Source: UBA6911 sp964481255
Lineage (GTDB): Bacteria > Acidobacteriota > UBA6911
Direction: 5' to 3'
NCBI GenBank assembly: GCA_964481255.1
Contig: CAYZTZ010000004.1
Coordinates: 14,933-78,932 of the forward strand
DNA length: 64,000 bases
The position numbers and the translations under genes were made by a program. Positions 35,693-44,611 of the stretch are shown here, piece by piece. The notes under the pieces are model-generated. The model did no database searches and was not told the origin of the DNA. It worked only from the letters and a program-made list of their open reading frames with translations. How positions within the stretch are numbered: position 1 is the stretch's first letter; each line of letters starts with the position of its first letter.

Positions 35693-38179
35693 TCAGATAT
35701 CGAGGTTGCGCACGTTCAGAGCGTTATCCTCAATGAAGCGCCGGCGGGGCTCGACCGCGTCGCCCATGAGGATGGTGAAGATGGCGTCCGTTTGAACGGC
35801 GTCGTCGATGGAGACCTTGAGCAGCGTGCGCGTTTCCGGGTTCATGGTCGTCTCCCAGAGCTGATCCGGGTTCATTTCACCCAGGCCCTTATAGCGCTGC
35901 ATCGTCAGGTCCTTTTTGCCGAGAGCCAGGAGATATTTCAGCAACTCCTCGCGCGACTGGACGGCGACGGAATGGCCGTTTTCCTTCACCGTCAGCGGAG
36001 GATGCTCGAGGGGCGCCATATCCGCGTAGAGCTCGAACAGCCGGCCCCATTCCGCCGAGGAGAGGAATTCCCAGTTCAGCGAAAGCCTGTTGCCGCTGCT
36101 CCTGTTTTCGAGACGCATGCAGCGGAGGCCGTATTCCTCGTCGGGGAGTATGGAATGCTCGTAGCCGATCTCTTCCAGCACCCGGCCCAGCTCCCGGAGC
36201 ACCTCGTCGTCGCTGAAAAGCTGGTGGAGCGTGAAACCGATGCTGAAAAGCCCCCCCTCGCCCGCCACGAAATGGAGCAGCCTGTCGAGCAGGTTCCGGT
36301 CCTGGAGGCGGCGGTTCAGCTTCTCGTAGATGGTGGTGTGCTCATGCACGCCCCGCAGCAGTTTGATGAGCTGGGCGCCGCTGAACTGCGCGGCGGTCTT
36401 TTCCACCTGGACGATGACGCCGTCGGTGGCCCGCCGCATCAGGAAATCCTCCATCTCGCGCTCGTTTTTCAGATACCGGATCGTCTTGCCGTGTTTGACG
36501 CCGTAAAGCGGCGGCTGCGCGATGTAGACGTGGCCCTTTTCGATCAGCTCCGGCATCTGCCGGTAAAAAAAGGTCAGCAGCAGGGTGCGGATGTGCGATC
36601 CGTCGACGTCCGCGTCGGTCATGATGATGATGCGGTTGTAGCGCAGCTTGTCGGCCGCGAAATCCTCCTTGCCGATGCCGGTTCCGAAAGCGGAAATCAT
36701 CGTCGCGATCTCGGCGTTGCTCAGCATCTTGTCGAAGCGCGCCTTCTCGACATTCAGGATCTTGCCCTTGATGGGCAGAATCGCCTGGAAGCGGCGGTCG
36801 CGCCCCTGCTTGGCCGACCCTCCCGCGCTGTCGCCCTCCACGATGAAGATCTCGCAGAACGCCGGATCGCGCTCCTGGCAGTCGGCCAGTTTCCCGGGCA
36901 GGAGGGCGGTGTCCAGGGCGCCCTTGCGCCGCGTCAGGTCCCGGGCTTTGCGCGCCGCCTCCCGGGCGCGCGCCGCCTCGATCGACTTGGTGAGGATCCT
37001 GCGCGCCAGGGCCGGATTCTCCTCAAGAAAGGCCCCGAGGTTCTCGTTGACGGCGGCCTCCACCAGTCCCTTGACTTCGCTGTTCCCCAGCTTGGTTTTG
37101 GTCTGGCCCTCGAATTGCGGGTTCTTGAGCTTAACGCTGACCACGGCGACCAGCCCCTCGCGCACGTCCTCGCCGCTGAGGTTTTCCTTGAGATCCTTCA
37201 GCAGATCCGCCGCCGCGGCGTACGCGTTGATGGTGCGCGTCAAGGCCGCCTTGAACCCGGACAGGTGGCTGCCCCCTTCGTGCGTGTTGATGTTGTTGGC
37301 GAAAGAGAAAATCGTCTCGCTGTAGCCGTCGTTGTACTGCATGGCGACCTCGATGATGACGTCTTCCTTCCGCGCCTCGAAATAAACGGGTCTGGGATGC
37401 AGAACGTTTTTGTTCGTGTTCAGATATTCGATGAAGGATGCGATGCCGCCTTCATAATTGAAGACCTCCCGGCGGTCGGAGCGAAGGTCCTCCAGTATGA
37501 TTTTCAAGCCCTTGTTGAGAAACGACAGCTCCCGCAACCTCGCGGCAATCGTGTCGTAGTTGAACTCGATCGACTCGAAAATCTCGATGTCGGGCAGAAA
37601 CGTTATCTTGGTGCCGCGGCGCTTCGTGGTGCCCGTCTGGCGGAATTCCGTCACGGGCTTCCCGCGCTCGTAACTCTGCTGATAGACGTTGCCGCCGCGC
37701 CATATCTCAAGGTCGAGGCGCGAACTCAATGCGTTCACGACCGAAACGCCGACGCCGTGCAACCCGCCCGCGACCTTGTAGGAGCTGTCGTCGAACTTGC
37801 CGCCGGCGTGCAAGACCGTCATGACCGTTTCCGCGGCCGACCTCTGAGTCTGTTCGTGAAAATCCGTCGGAATGCCCCGCCCGTCGTCGATCACCGTGAC
37901 GCTGTTGTTGATGTGGATGGTCACTTCCACGGTGCTGCAGTAGCCGTTAAGCGCTTCATCGACGGAATTATCCACCACCTCGTAGACGAGATGGTGCAGG
38001 CCGTCGGCGCCGGTCGACCCGATGTACATGGCCGGCCGCATGCGGACCGCTTCCAGGCCCTCGAGCACCTTGATTTTGTCGGCGCCATAGCTTTCCTCTT
38101 CCGGCGGAATTACGCCCGGAAGCTGAACGTCTGTTTCACCTGGCGGAAGAACGTTTTCACTCATGTCTGAAAATCTCAT
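35693..38179 (-). CDS. gyrB: DNA gyrase subunit B
   Basis: ATPase subunit of gyrase, 828 residues. The GHKL ATP-binding domain has VYEVVDNSVDEALNG, DDGRGIPTD and GGLHGVGVSVVNALS. The TOPRIM domain has EGDSAGGSAKQGRDR near 440 and the metal-binding DADVDGSHIRTL near 520. The C-terminal tail PRRRFIEDNALNVRNLDI is diagnostic of GyrB/ParE. A start at the ATG five codons later is equally possible, since neither has a clear ribosome binding site. It is encoded between recF and gyrA. Confidence 0.97.
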   Translation of the reverse strand: MRFSDMSENVLPPGETDVQLPGVIPPEEESYGADKIKVLEGLEAVRMRPAMYIGSTGADGLHHLVYEVVDNSVDEALNGYCSTVEVTIHINNSVTVIDDGRGIPTDFHEQTQRSAAETVMTVLHAGGKFDDSSYKVAGGLHGVGVSVVNALSSRLDLEIWRGGNVYQQSYERGKPVTEFRQTGTTKRRGTKITFLPDIEIFESIEFNYDTIAARLRELSFLNKGLKIILEDLRSDRREVFNYEGGIASFIEYLNTNKNVLHPRPVYFEARKEDVIIEVAMQYNDGYSETIFSFANNINTHEGGSHLSGFKAALTRTINAYAAAADLLKDLKENLSGEDVREGLVAVVSVKLKNPQFEGQTKTKLGNSEVKGLVEAAVNENLGAFLEENPALARRILTKSIEAARAREAARKARDLTRRKGALDTALLPGKLADCQERDPAFCEIFIVEGDSAGGSAKQGRDRRFQAILPIKGKILNVEKARFDKMLSNAEIATMISAFGTGIGKEDFAADKLRYNRIIIMTDADVDGSHIRTLLLTFFYRQMPELIEKGHVYIAQPPLYGVKHGKTIRYLKNEREMEDFLMRRATDGVIVQVEKTAAQFSGAQLIKLLRGVHEHTTIYEKLNRRLQDRNLLDRLLHFVAGEGGLFSIGFTLHQLFSDDEVLRELGRVLEEIGYEHSILPDEEYGLRCMRLENRSSGNRLSLNWEFLSSAEWGRLFELYADMAPLEHPPLTVKENGHSVAVQSREELLKYLLALGKKDLTMQRYKGLGEMNPDQLWETTMNPETRTLLKVSIDDAVQTDAIFTILMGDAVEPRRRFIEDNALNVRNLDI

Positions 38180-38259
38180 TTTTTGAAAAATGAGGCGACA
38201 TCGAAATCACGGCAAGCGTTTTATTTCCAATAAATTATTCGATCTGTCTGCAACGGGAA

Positions 38260-38268
38260 ATTATATCA
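38260..38268 (-). promoter_or_regulatory. Extended -10 promoter for gyrB
   Basis: On the minus strand TGATATAAT, a perfect extended -10 (TGnTATAAT), lies about 80 bp upstream of gyrB in the AT-rich recF-gyrB interval. No good -35 accompanies it, as expected for extended -10 promoters. Confidence 0.6.
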
Positions 38269-38386
38269 TAGAACGCGCGCAAACGGGAGCAAAATTCTTC
38301 AATTATCTTACATAATAAATGATTGATAAAAAACAACTTAACCACAGACAAGAAGCGTTTGGCGGCGCATTGTAGCCGCGCTCCCC

Positions 38387-39496
38387 TTATTCATCCCGCT
38401 CAAGGGGGCGAACGGCACCTTTGCAGATCTCAAAATGACTGGCTCCATCCGCCATAGCCGTTAAAAGAAAACCTTTCGCCGATGTCAAAAATGTCTGGGT
38501 GCGTTGCGAGAGATAGTCGAGGAAGGTCTTAAGTCTTTCCCTGTCCAGTTCCGCTTCGGCGTCATCCACGAGAAAGACGGGGTAGAATCCGTGAAACTTC
38601 CGATGGATTTCCATTTGAGCGAAATAAAGGGCGAGCAGACCGGACCTCTGCTGGCCCGCGGAACCGAAATCCGGCAGGGATTTGCCGTTCACGTACAGCT
38701 TGAGATCATCGCGGTGCGGTCCCACGGAGGTATATCCGTTTCGCCGGTCGGATTCACGCGCTTCCCTAAGCCGGCGCCTGAAATCCTCCTCAAGAAGCGG
38801 CACCTCGGCGGCGTCGCCGGCGATGGAAGAACAGTAGTGCATCTTAAGGATCTCGTCGTCGAACAGGCCCTGCGGAAGCTCGCGCTTCATCTCGCCGACG
38901 TAGCGCCTGCGGTTGCAGACGATGCGCGCCCCGGGTTGAATCACCGCCTCATCCCAGCTGTCAAGAAGCGCGTCTTCGACGCCGGCTCGCCCGTCGCGGG
39001 CGGACGCGAGAATGCTGTTCCTCTGTCTCAGAGCGCGCCCGTAGGCGGCCAGGCAGGCGACGTGTCCCGGATATAGAGTGACCATCGCCCTGTCCAGGAA
39101 AGCCCGGCGCTCCGCCGGTCCCCCGCGGACCACGCCGAGGTGCTCCTGCGTAAAGGCCAGCAGGTGCAGGTTGCCGACGAACTCTTCCAGGGAGGATGGC
39201 TTTCCCAGCACAAAGAGTTTTTTTTCGCTCTGGGAAATGGAAACGGCGAGATCGCGCGTCAGTGTTCCGTGTTCCACGGATCCTTCCACGCGGCACTCCG
39301 CCTGCCCGTGCCGGATGCACTCCCTGGGCGCAGCCGTGCGGAAACTCCTTCCGTAACCCAGAAAATAGATGGCCTCCAGGAGATTGGTCTTTCCCTGGCC
39401 GTTGCGCCCAGCGAAGAGGCTTGTGCCCGCAGGGGGGAATATCTCCAGTTCCTGAATATTGCGGTACTGAAACAGACGCAGTCTTGTGAGCCGCAC
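38387..39496 (-). CDS. recF: DNA replication and repair protein RecF
   Basis: ABC-type SMC-like ATPase that loads RecA on gapped DNA. The protein is 369 residues. The Walker A motif GRNGQGKTNLLEAI lies at about 31-44, the signature-like SAGQQRSGLLALYFAQ near 280, and Walker B VFLVDDAEAELD near 309. The apparent start is GTG at 39496, two bases after the dnaN stop, which implies translational coupling. No ATG is available near the conserved N-terminus RLTRLRLFQYRNI. Order dnaN-recF-gyrB is the ancestral arrangement next to the origin. Confidence 0.95.
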   Translation of the reverse strand: MRLTRLRLFQYRNIQELEIFPPAGTSLFAGRNGQGKTNLLEAIYFLGYGRSFRTAAPRECIRHGQAECRVEGSVEHGTLTRDLAVSISQSEKKLFVLGKPSSLEEFVGNLHLLAFTQEHLGVVRGGPAERRAFLDRAMVTLYPGHVACLAAYGRALRQRNSILASARDGRAGVEDALLDSWDEAVIQPGARIVCNRRRYVGEMKRELPQGLFDDEILKMHYCSSIAGDAAEVPLLEEDFRRRLREARESDRRNGYTSVGPHRDDLKLYVNGKSLPDFGSAGQQRSGLLALYFAQMEIHRKFHGFYPVFLVDDAEAELDRERLKTFLDYLSQRTQTFLTSAKGFLLTAMADGASHFEICKGAVRPLERDE

Positions 39497-39498
39497 AA

Positions 39499-40608
39499 CT
39501 AGAATTTCATCGGCATGACCACATAACGATAATCCAGGTCCGAGCCTCCCACGGGCCTGAAAAGCCCCTGAGTTTCGGAATCCTTGATCGCGATCGAGAT
39601 CGAGTCCGCGCCGCAGGCCCCGATAAAATCGAGAAGGTATAGAGGATTGAATCCTATATCCAGACTTTCCCCCTCGTACTCCACGGGTACGATCTCCCGC
39701 GCTTCTCCCGCATCCGCGGAACTTGCGGTCAGTTCGATCATTCCGCTCTTAAACGAAAGCCGGATGGATCGGAGCTTTTCGTCCGACATGACGGCGGCCC
39801 TCCGTATGCCGTCGCCCAAAGCCCGGGCGGAGGCCACAATATACTTGTCGTTATCGCGCGGTATCACCAGCTCGTAGTTGGGGAACTGGCCGGCCAGGAC
39901 CCTGGACACGATCATTTTGCCCGCCGCTGAAAAGAACAGGTGGTTTTCATCGCGCCCGAAATCGATCATCACATCCTGATCGCCGATCAGCTTCAGTATT
40001 TCAACCAGGGTCTTGCGCGGAATGAGCGCCCGCACCTCCATGTCCACGCCGGGGAGGTCCATGCTCCTGCTCACCAGGGCCAGCCTGTGACCGTCGGTTG
40101 CGACCATGCGTATTTCGCCTGGAAGCAGCGCCAGAAGGGCCCCGTTCAGTGAATACCTCGATTCCTCCTGAGTGATCGCGAACATGGTCCGCTGAATCAT
40201 TCCCTTGAACAGCCCGCCGGGGATCTGCGCCGTGACCGGAGCGTATTCGGGGATAGAAGGGAAATTTTCCCTTGGAAGAGCGACGATTTTATATTGCGAA
40301 TGACCCGAGTGCAGTTCCACCCAATCGTTTTCAAGCAGCGTGAATTCCATATCGGCGCCTTCCGGCAACAACCGCACGATGTCGAACAATCGGCGAGCCG
40401 CCAGCGTGGTCGCCCCCTCCTCCTCGATCTCCGCCGAGCAGCCGCAGCGGATGGTTACGTCCAGGTCGGTCGCGGCGATGTCGATGTGTTCGCCCGAGCA
40501 TTCCAGCAGTATGTTGGAAAGGATGGGGATCGTGCTTTTCTTCTCTATCACGCCCTGAACCAGGTTGAGCTCATTCAACAGCGCGTTTCTCTTCACCCTG
40601 AATTTCAT
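39499..40608 (-). CDS. dnaN: DNA polymerase III sliding clamp (beta subunit)
   Basis: Ring-shaped processivity clamp, 369 residues. The start MKFRVKRNALL is supported by AAGGAGTG; upstream in-frame codons are not conserved. Three clamp domains of about 120 residues each are visible, with the family phrases KKSTIPILSNILL (about 23-35), the mid-protein TDGHRLALVSR near 170, and the C-terminal VVMPMKF ending that closes the hydrophobic cleft. Located between dnaA and recF on the same strand. Confidence 0.96.
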   Translation of the reverse strand: MKFRVKRNALLNELNLVQGVIEKKSTIPILSNILLECSGEHIDIAATDLDVTIRCGCSAEIEEEGATTLAARRLFDIVRLLPEGADMEFTLLENDWVELHSGHSQYKIVALPRENFPSIPEYAPVTAQIPGGLFKGMIQRTMFAITQEESRYSLNGALLALLPGEIRMVATDGHRLALVSRSMDLPGVDMEVRALIPRKTLVEILKLIGDQDVMIDFGRDENHLFFSAAGKMIVSRVLAGQFPNYELVIPRDNDKYIVASARALGDGIRRAAVMSDEKLRSIRLSFKSGMIELTASSADAGEAREIVPVEYEGESLDIGFNPLYLLDFIGACGADSISIAIKDSETQGLFRPVGGSDLDYRYVVMPMKF

Positions 40609-41062
40609 GAAGAACACTCCTTGGAGAAAACACGAGAGACCATGACAACGCAATTCCGATTATACCGCTTCCGGCTCCGGGCGCCGCATCAAAAAAAATC
40701 AACGGGCGTATCCGGACTGTCTTTTTGAAATTCAATGCTGAAAAACAAAAAGAATAAGAAACAGGGGCTGTGGATTTGTGGAAAAACCCGCCAAATGCAG
40801 GCAGGGCAGCCCTGTCGGGTGTGCAAGGGAACCCGACCGGACGGTTGAAAAGGGCGGTCTTCTGTGGAAGCAATCGAGAAGGCGGATAAGCACAGGTCTT
40901 TGCACGCCCGGCAGCGGGGAAAAGCCGGATAATCTCCGGAGATCCGGGATGTTAGGTTGTGCATAAGCATGTGGACGGACCGTTCGGCGGCCCGGGGTTT
41001 CTTCGTGATGAAGCCAACGGCCCGGGGCCGGGAGGGGATGTCTCGCCGCCCTGCGGGCGTCG
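40609..41062. other. dnaA-dnaN intergenic region with DnaA-box-like sites, possible second half of oriC
   Basis: 454 bp holding a -10-like TATAAT for dnaN (40659-40664, minus strand) and an AT-rich run (about 40731-40765). There are several near-consensus DnaA boxes (TGTGGATAA): TGTGGATTT at 40769-40777, TGTGGAAAA at 40777-40785, TGTGGAAGC at 40863-40871 and TGTGCATAA at 40958-40966. No gene seen. Confidence 0.5.
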
Positions 41063-42367
41063 TTAGCGGAGGGATTGGACGATGGCGTTGACGGCCGCGG
41101 ATATTTCGGGATCCTTCTTGCGGAGGGATTCAATCTTGCGGATGGAGTGGAGAACCGTCGTGTGATGCTTGCCGCCGAATTCCCTGCCGATCTGGGGCAG
41201 GGATTGCCTGGTCAGTTCTTTGCAGATGTACATGGCGATCTGGCGCGGCACCGCGATCGGGCGGGAGTTGTTTTTGGTCTTGAGCTGGGCGGGCTTCAAG
41301 GCGAAGAAGGACGCCACGGCCTGCAGAACTTTTTCGGTGGAGATGGACGGATTTTCCTCCACGACGAAACCGCGGAGGACTTCCCTGGCGTAAGCGATTT
41401 GGATGTCGGCGGGATCCAGGCAGTCCAGCGAGGCGCGGGCGCACAGGCGGTTCAGCGACCCCTCGAGCTCCCTTATGTTGGAGCGCACCCCGCGGGCGAT
41501 GAAAATGGCGACATCGTTGTTGAGATGAAACCCTTCGGCCTCGGCCTTTCTGCGCAGGATCGCGAGTTTCGTTTCAAGGTCCGGGGGCTGGATGTCGGCG
41601 ATGAGGCCCCATTCAAAGCGGGAGTGGAGCCGTTCCTCCAGAGTGGGAATCTGCTTCGGAGGGCAATCGCTGGTGATGACGATCTGTTTCTGAGCGTCGT
41701 AAAGGGCGTTGAAGGTGTGGAAGAATTCCTCCTGGGTGCGTTCCTTCCCGGCGATGAACTGGATATCGTCCATGAGCAGGACGTCGATGTTCCGGTATTT
41801 CTGACGAAACTGGATGGTGCGGTCGAAGCGGATGGCGTTGATGAGCTCGTTCATGAACTTTTCCGAGGACATGTAGGCCAGCCGGACGCTCGGATTCTTG
41901 CTCCGGATGTGGTTGCCGACCGCATGCATCAGGTGAGTCTTGCCAAGTCCAACGCCGCCATACAGGTAGAGGGGATTGTAGGCCTTCGAGGGGCGCTCGG
42001 CCACGGCGAGCGCCGCGGCGTGTGCCAGCTGGTTGCTGCTTCCCACCACAAACGTGTCAAAGGTATATTTGGGTATCAGCAGCGGCGGCGGATCGGCTCT
42101 TTCCGCATCCGGGAAGGCCGCCTGCGGAGGCGCCTCCTGCACCGAAACGATCAGGTCAAGCGGCGCGCCGGTGATTTGCGCGGCCGCTTCATGCAGGAGA
42201 TCGGCGTAGTTTTCGAGAAGGCACTTTTTGAAACTCTCGGTCGGAACAGCCAGGTGCAGGACGCCGTTGTCGCGCCCTTGATAGATTATCGGCCGGAACC
42301 ACGTGTCCAGGCACTGCCGGTTGACGCGCTTTTCAACAGCCGACAGGACATGATTCCAGAAATCCAT
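41063..42367 (-). CDS. dnaA: Chromosomal replication initiator protein DnaA
   Basis: AAA+ ATPase that opens the origin. The protein is 434 residues. Domain I covers about 1-85, followed by a short linker. The AAA+ domain has Walker A GGVGLGKTHLMHAVG (about 137-151), Walker B VLLMDDIQFIAGK (about 196-208) and sensor regions. The C-terminal domain IV carries the DNA-binding signature GGKHHTTVLHSIRKIE (about 395-410). All conserved parts are intact. First gene of the dnaA-dnaN-recF-gyrB-gyrA block on the minus strand. Confidence 0.97.
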   Translation of the reverse strand: MDFWNHVLSAVEKRVNRQCLDTWFRPIIYQGRDNGVLHLAVPTESFKKCLLENYADLLHEAAAQITGAPLDLIVSVQEAPPQAAFPDAERADPPPLLIPKYTFDTFVVGSSNQLAHAAALAVAERPSKAYNPLYLYGGVGLGKTHLMHAVGNHIRSKNPSVRLAYMSSEKFMNELINAIRFDRTIQFRQKYRNIDVLLMDDIQFIAGKERTQEEFFHTFNALYDAQKQIVITSDCPPKQIPTLEERLHSRFEWGLIADIQPPDLETKLAILRRKAEAEGFHLNNDVAIFIARGVRSNIRELEGSLNRLCARASLDCLDPADIQIAYAREVLRGFVVEENPSISTEKVLQAVASFFALKPAQLKTKNNSRPIAVPRQIAMYICKELTRQSLPQIGREFGGKHHTTVLHSIRKIESLRKKDPEISAAVNAIVQSLR

Positions 42368-42909
42368 CGTTCAGGACCCAATTGTGAAATGAAAACCCGA
42401 AATCAACAAAATGGATTTTTTCCACAGCCTCTTCCACAGCTGTGGAAAAATGGAACCCCCGTTAACAGCAAACGCCCACACCGGTCTTGCTGTCCCTGAT
42501 GGCCGGGATGTCAGGATTTCGCGTGACCTCGCGTATTATTTTTTCTCAACAACGAGGGCGAAAGGTAGCACACCGAGTTTTTCACATTCAACAAAAAAAT
42601 CAAAAAATTTTTCTTTTGCAGGATGGCTTAATTTCCCAATAACCACGCGGGTTTTCTGGACCGCGCGCCGCGCGGAAGCCGAAAAATCAACGCGATGGGA
42701 GGAACGCGGAAAATGAAAAATCCGCGCGCGCCGTCCAATAGGAAGTTTGATAATTATCGAAGGCGGCGCGCCGGCGCAGTGCGGAAATGCAGGGAACGAA
42801 GGCGCGGCGCCGGGACGGCGGAGGGGAGAGTATCTACTAATAATTTAGTAGAAGCGATGAGGATCCCGGCCTGGGTGCGAAAGAGATTGAAAATGCGGGG
42901 CGAAAGAGA
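42368..42909. other. oriC: Putative replication origin region upstream of dnaA
   Basis: 542 bp without a gene. Near the dnaA start are TTTTCCACA (42418-42426) and a 16-bp palindrome with two DnaA-box-like arms, TTCCACAGCTGTGGAA (42432-42447), whose right arm extends to TGTGGAAAA. A very AT-rich stretch (about 42535-42635) could be the unwinding element. Further on, CTACTAA-TAAT-TTAGTAG (42834-42851) is a perfect inverted repeat rich in TAG trinucleotides, reminiscent of a DnaA-trio. The box cluster and the position next to dnaA support an origin, but strand-skew data would be needed. Confidence 0.6.
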
Positions 42910-43395
42910 TCAAAGGGCGGCGAAGTACGGTTTTAAACGCCGGTAGGTGGCGGGCAGTTCCTCAGGAAGGACGCGGGTTTCGCCCACAACCGAAACAAAA
43001 TTCGAATCCCCGACCCACCGGGGCACGATGTGCATGTGCAGGTGGCGATCCACGCCGGCGCCGGCGGCGCGGCCGAGGTTGAATCCCATGTTGAAGCCGT
43101 CGGGCCGGTATTCCCGCCGCAGGGCGGTCTCGCAGAGGCGCGCCGTCTCGATCATCTCGCGGAGCTCGTCGGGGGCGGCTTCGGCGAGGGAAGCGATGTG
43201 GCGTTTGGCGGCGATGAGAAGGTGGCCCGAGGTGTAGGGGAAGAGGTTCAGAAGAACGAAAAGGCTGCGGCCGCGGAAAAGCACGAAGTTGTCCTCGTCC
43301 GCGGTCTCGGCGTCGATGCGGCAGAAGACGCACGAAGACTCCCGGCCGGCCTTGCGGATGTATTCAAATCGCCACGGAGTCCAGAGGCGGTCCAT
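42910..43395 (-). CDS. HIT family hydrolase/phosphorylase
   Basis: A 161-residue histidine-triad protein. The catalytic motif HLHMHIVPRW (about 118-127) is intact. The N-terminal CVFCRID (about 22-28) supplies a possible zinc site, as in the Ap4A-phosphorylase-like HIT branch, and FPYTSGHLLIAAKRH gives the phosphate-binding loop. Such enzymes split dinucleoside polyphosphates or nucleotide adducts. The start shares one base with the stop of the hup/ihfB-like gene (TAATG), so it is the last gene of the rpsA-sppA-hup-HIT operon. Confidence 0.92.
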   Translation of the reverse strand: MDRLWTPWRFEYIRKAGRESSCVFCRIDAETADEDNFVLFRGRSLFVLLNLFPYTSGHLLIAAKRHIASLAEAAPDELREMIETARLCETALRREYRPDGFNMGFNLGRAAGAGVDRHLHMHIVPRWVGDSNFVSVVGETRVLPEELPATYRRLKPYFAAL

Positions 43396-43670
43396 TACTG
43401 GTTGACGAGGTCCTTGATTTCTTTGCCGGGCTTGAAATACGGGACCCTCTTGGCCGGCACGCTGACGCCGGTCCCCGTCTTCGGATTGCGGCCCTGTCGC
43501 GAAGAGCGGTTGCGGATGCGGAAAGAGCCGAATCCGCGCAATTCGATCTTCTCGCCGCGCTGGAGAGATTCCGTAATGCTGTCGAGGACCGTCTGCACGA
43601 TAACCTCCGCGTCCTTTTTGGTCAGATCCGACGCGTGGGCGACCTCTTCCACCAATTCTGCTTTTGTCAT
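43395..43670 (-). CDS. HU/IHF family DNA-binding protein
   Basis: A 91-residue DNA-bending protein. The family signature is seen in GFGSFRIRNRSSRQGRNPKTG (about 46-66), with the DNA-intercalating proline equivalent in NPKTG and the C-terminal YFKPGKEIKDLVNQ. The position behind rpsA and sppA matches the conserved place of ihfB, and the arm sequence is IHF-like, so IHF-beta is a reasonable reading. HU cannot be excluded, as no partner subunit is in the window. It is followed directly by the HIT gene. Confidence 0.93.
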   Translation of the reverse strand: MTKAELVEEVAHASDLTKKDAEVIVQTVLDSITESLQRGEKIELRGFGSFRIRNRSSRQGRNPKTGTGVSVPAKRVPYFKPGKEIKDLVNQ

Positions 43671-43676
43671 GGCTTT

Positions 43677-44582
43677 CTATCTCCAGAGATATTGAAATCG
43701 TATCTGCGATTCCGAGCGGTCCGTGTTTCGCGGAAGCAGGGACCGGGACTCTCCCAGCAGCAGGTCGAGAAGCGAAGGGCCTTTCTTGGGAGGGGTCAAA
43801 ATACGGGGCGGTCCCGAAATATCGGCCATTTTGGCCGCCGCGGCGACCGCGTCCTGATAGGTCCCGATTTCGTCGATAAGCCCGTTGTCCTTGGCCTGCT
43901 GGCCGGTGAAGGCGCGGCCGTCGGCCAGCGGGCGCACCGCCTCCTCCTTCATCTTACGGTTTTCCGCGACGACCGAAACGAACTGGTTGTGCATGTTGTC
44001 GATGAGCGACTGAAAATAAGCCCGCTCTTCCTCCGTGAGCGGACGCGTGGCCGAGCCGGCGTCCTTAAAGGCCCCGCTCTTGATGACGATGTCCTGCGTT
44101 TTCGCCCAGCGGAGGAGTTCCCCGTAATTATACCACTCCGCGATGACGCCGATGCTCCCCGTGATGGTCCCCGGGTTGGCGAAGATCCTGTCGGCGGCGC
44201 ACGCGATATAGTAGGCCCCCGAGGCGGCCACGGGGCCCATGCTGACCACCACCTTTTTCTTCGTTTCGGCCCGGAATTTCTTTATAGCTTCGTATATTTC
44301 CTGCGACGCCGCCACGCCGCCCCCGGGACTGTTGATGCGAAGGACGACCGACCGGACGCCGGAGCGGTTGCCGTAATCCTTGAGCTGTTCCACAAACTCC
44401 GTCGCGTCGGAGATTTGGCCTTCCACCTCAAGGGACGCGATCCGGTTGCCGCCCACGGGCAGACCCTCGTAAGCCGCGCCCGAAAAAAAGGAGGCCAGCG
44501 CCAACAGGCAAAGGACGAAGAACAGGAGCGCTCCGCTTCCCAGGATAATCCAGAGAAGGAGATTGGATCGCTTTTCCGGCAT
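43677..44582 (-). CDS. sppA: Signal peptide peptidase SppA (short, S49 family)
   Basis: Membrane-anchored serine protease that removes leftover signal peptides. The protein is 301 residues, the short single-domain form. One N-terminal membrane helix spans about 8-34. The nucleophile serine is in GPVAASGAYYIACA (about 119-132), and the general-base lysine in GRAFTGQQAKDNGLID (about 222-237). The oxyanion segment LRINSPGGGV lies near 80. It sits between rpsA (29 bp away) and the hup-like gene (6 bp), an order also seen in other Acidobacteriota and in Desulfobacterota. Confidence 0.93.
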   Translation of the reverse strand: MPEKRSNLLLWIILGSGALLFFVLCLLALASFFSGAAYEGLPVGGNRIASLEVEGQISDATEFVEQLKDYGNRSGVRSVVLRINSPGGGVAASQEIYEAIKKFRAETKKKVVVSMGPVAASGAYYIACAADRIFANPGTITGSIGVIAEWYNYGELLRWAKTQDIVIKSGAFKDAGSATRPLTEEERAYFQSLIDNMHNQFVSVVAENRKMKEEAVRPLADGRAFTGQQAKDNGLIDEIGTYQDAVAAAAKMADISGPPRILTPPKKGPSLLDLLLGESRSLLPRNTDRSESQIRFQYLWR

Positions 44583-44611
44583 GGTTCATCCCACGGGCCG
44601 CCGGACGGCGG

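Noticed and set aside
33147..35795. Very long open frame on the plus strand (over 880 codons)
   Set aside because: It is fully antisense to gyrA, whose protein is unmistakable. Long antisense frames are expected in GC-rich genes, and the translated product is rich in His/Arg/Asp with no family features.
35792..38170. Plus-strand open frame of nearly 800 codons
   Set aside because: Antisense shadow of gyrB with shadow-type composition and no recognisable domain.
42695..42946. Small basic open frame upstream of dnaA on the plus strand
   Set aside because: Arg-rich with no conserved pattern, lies in the presumed origin region and overlaps the end of the HIT gene. rpmH was considered because it often neighbours dnaA, but the sequence is not L34.
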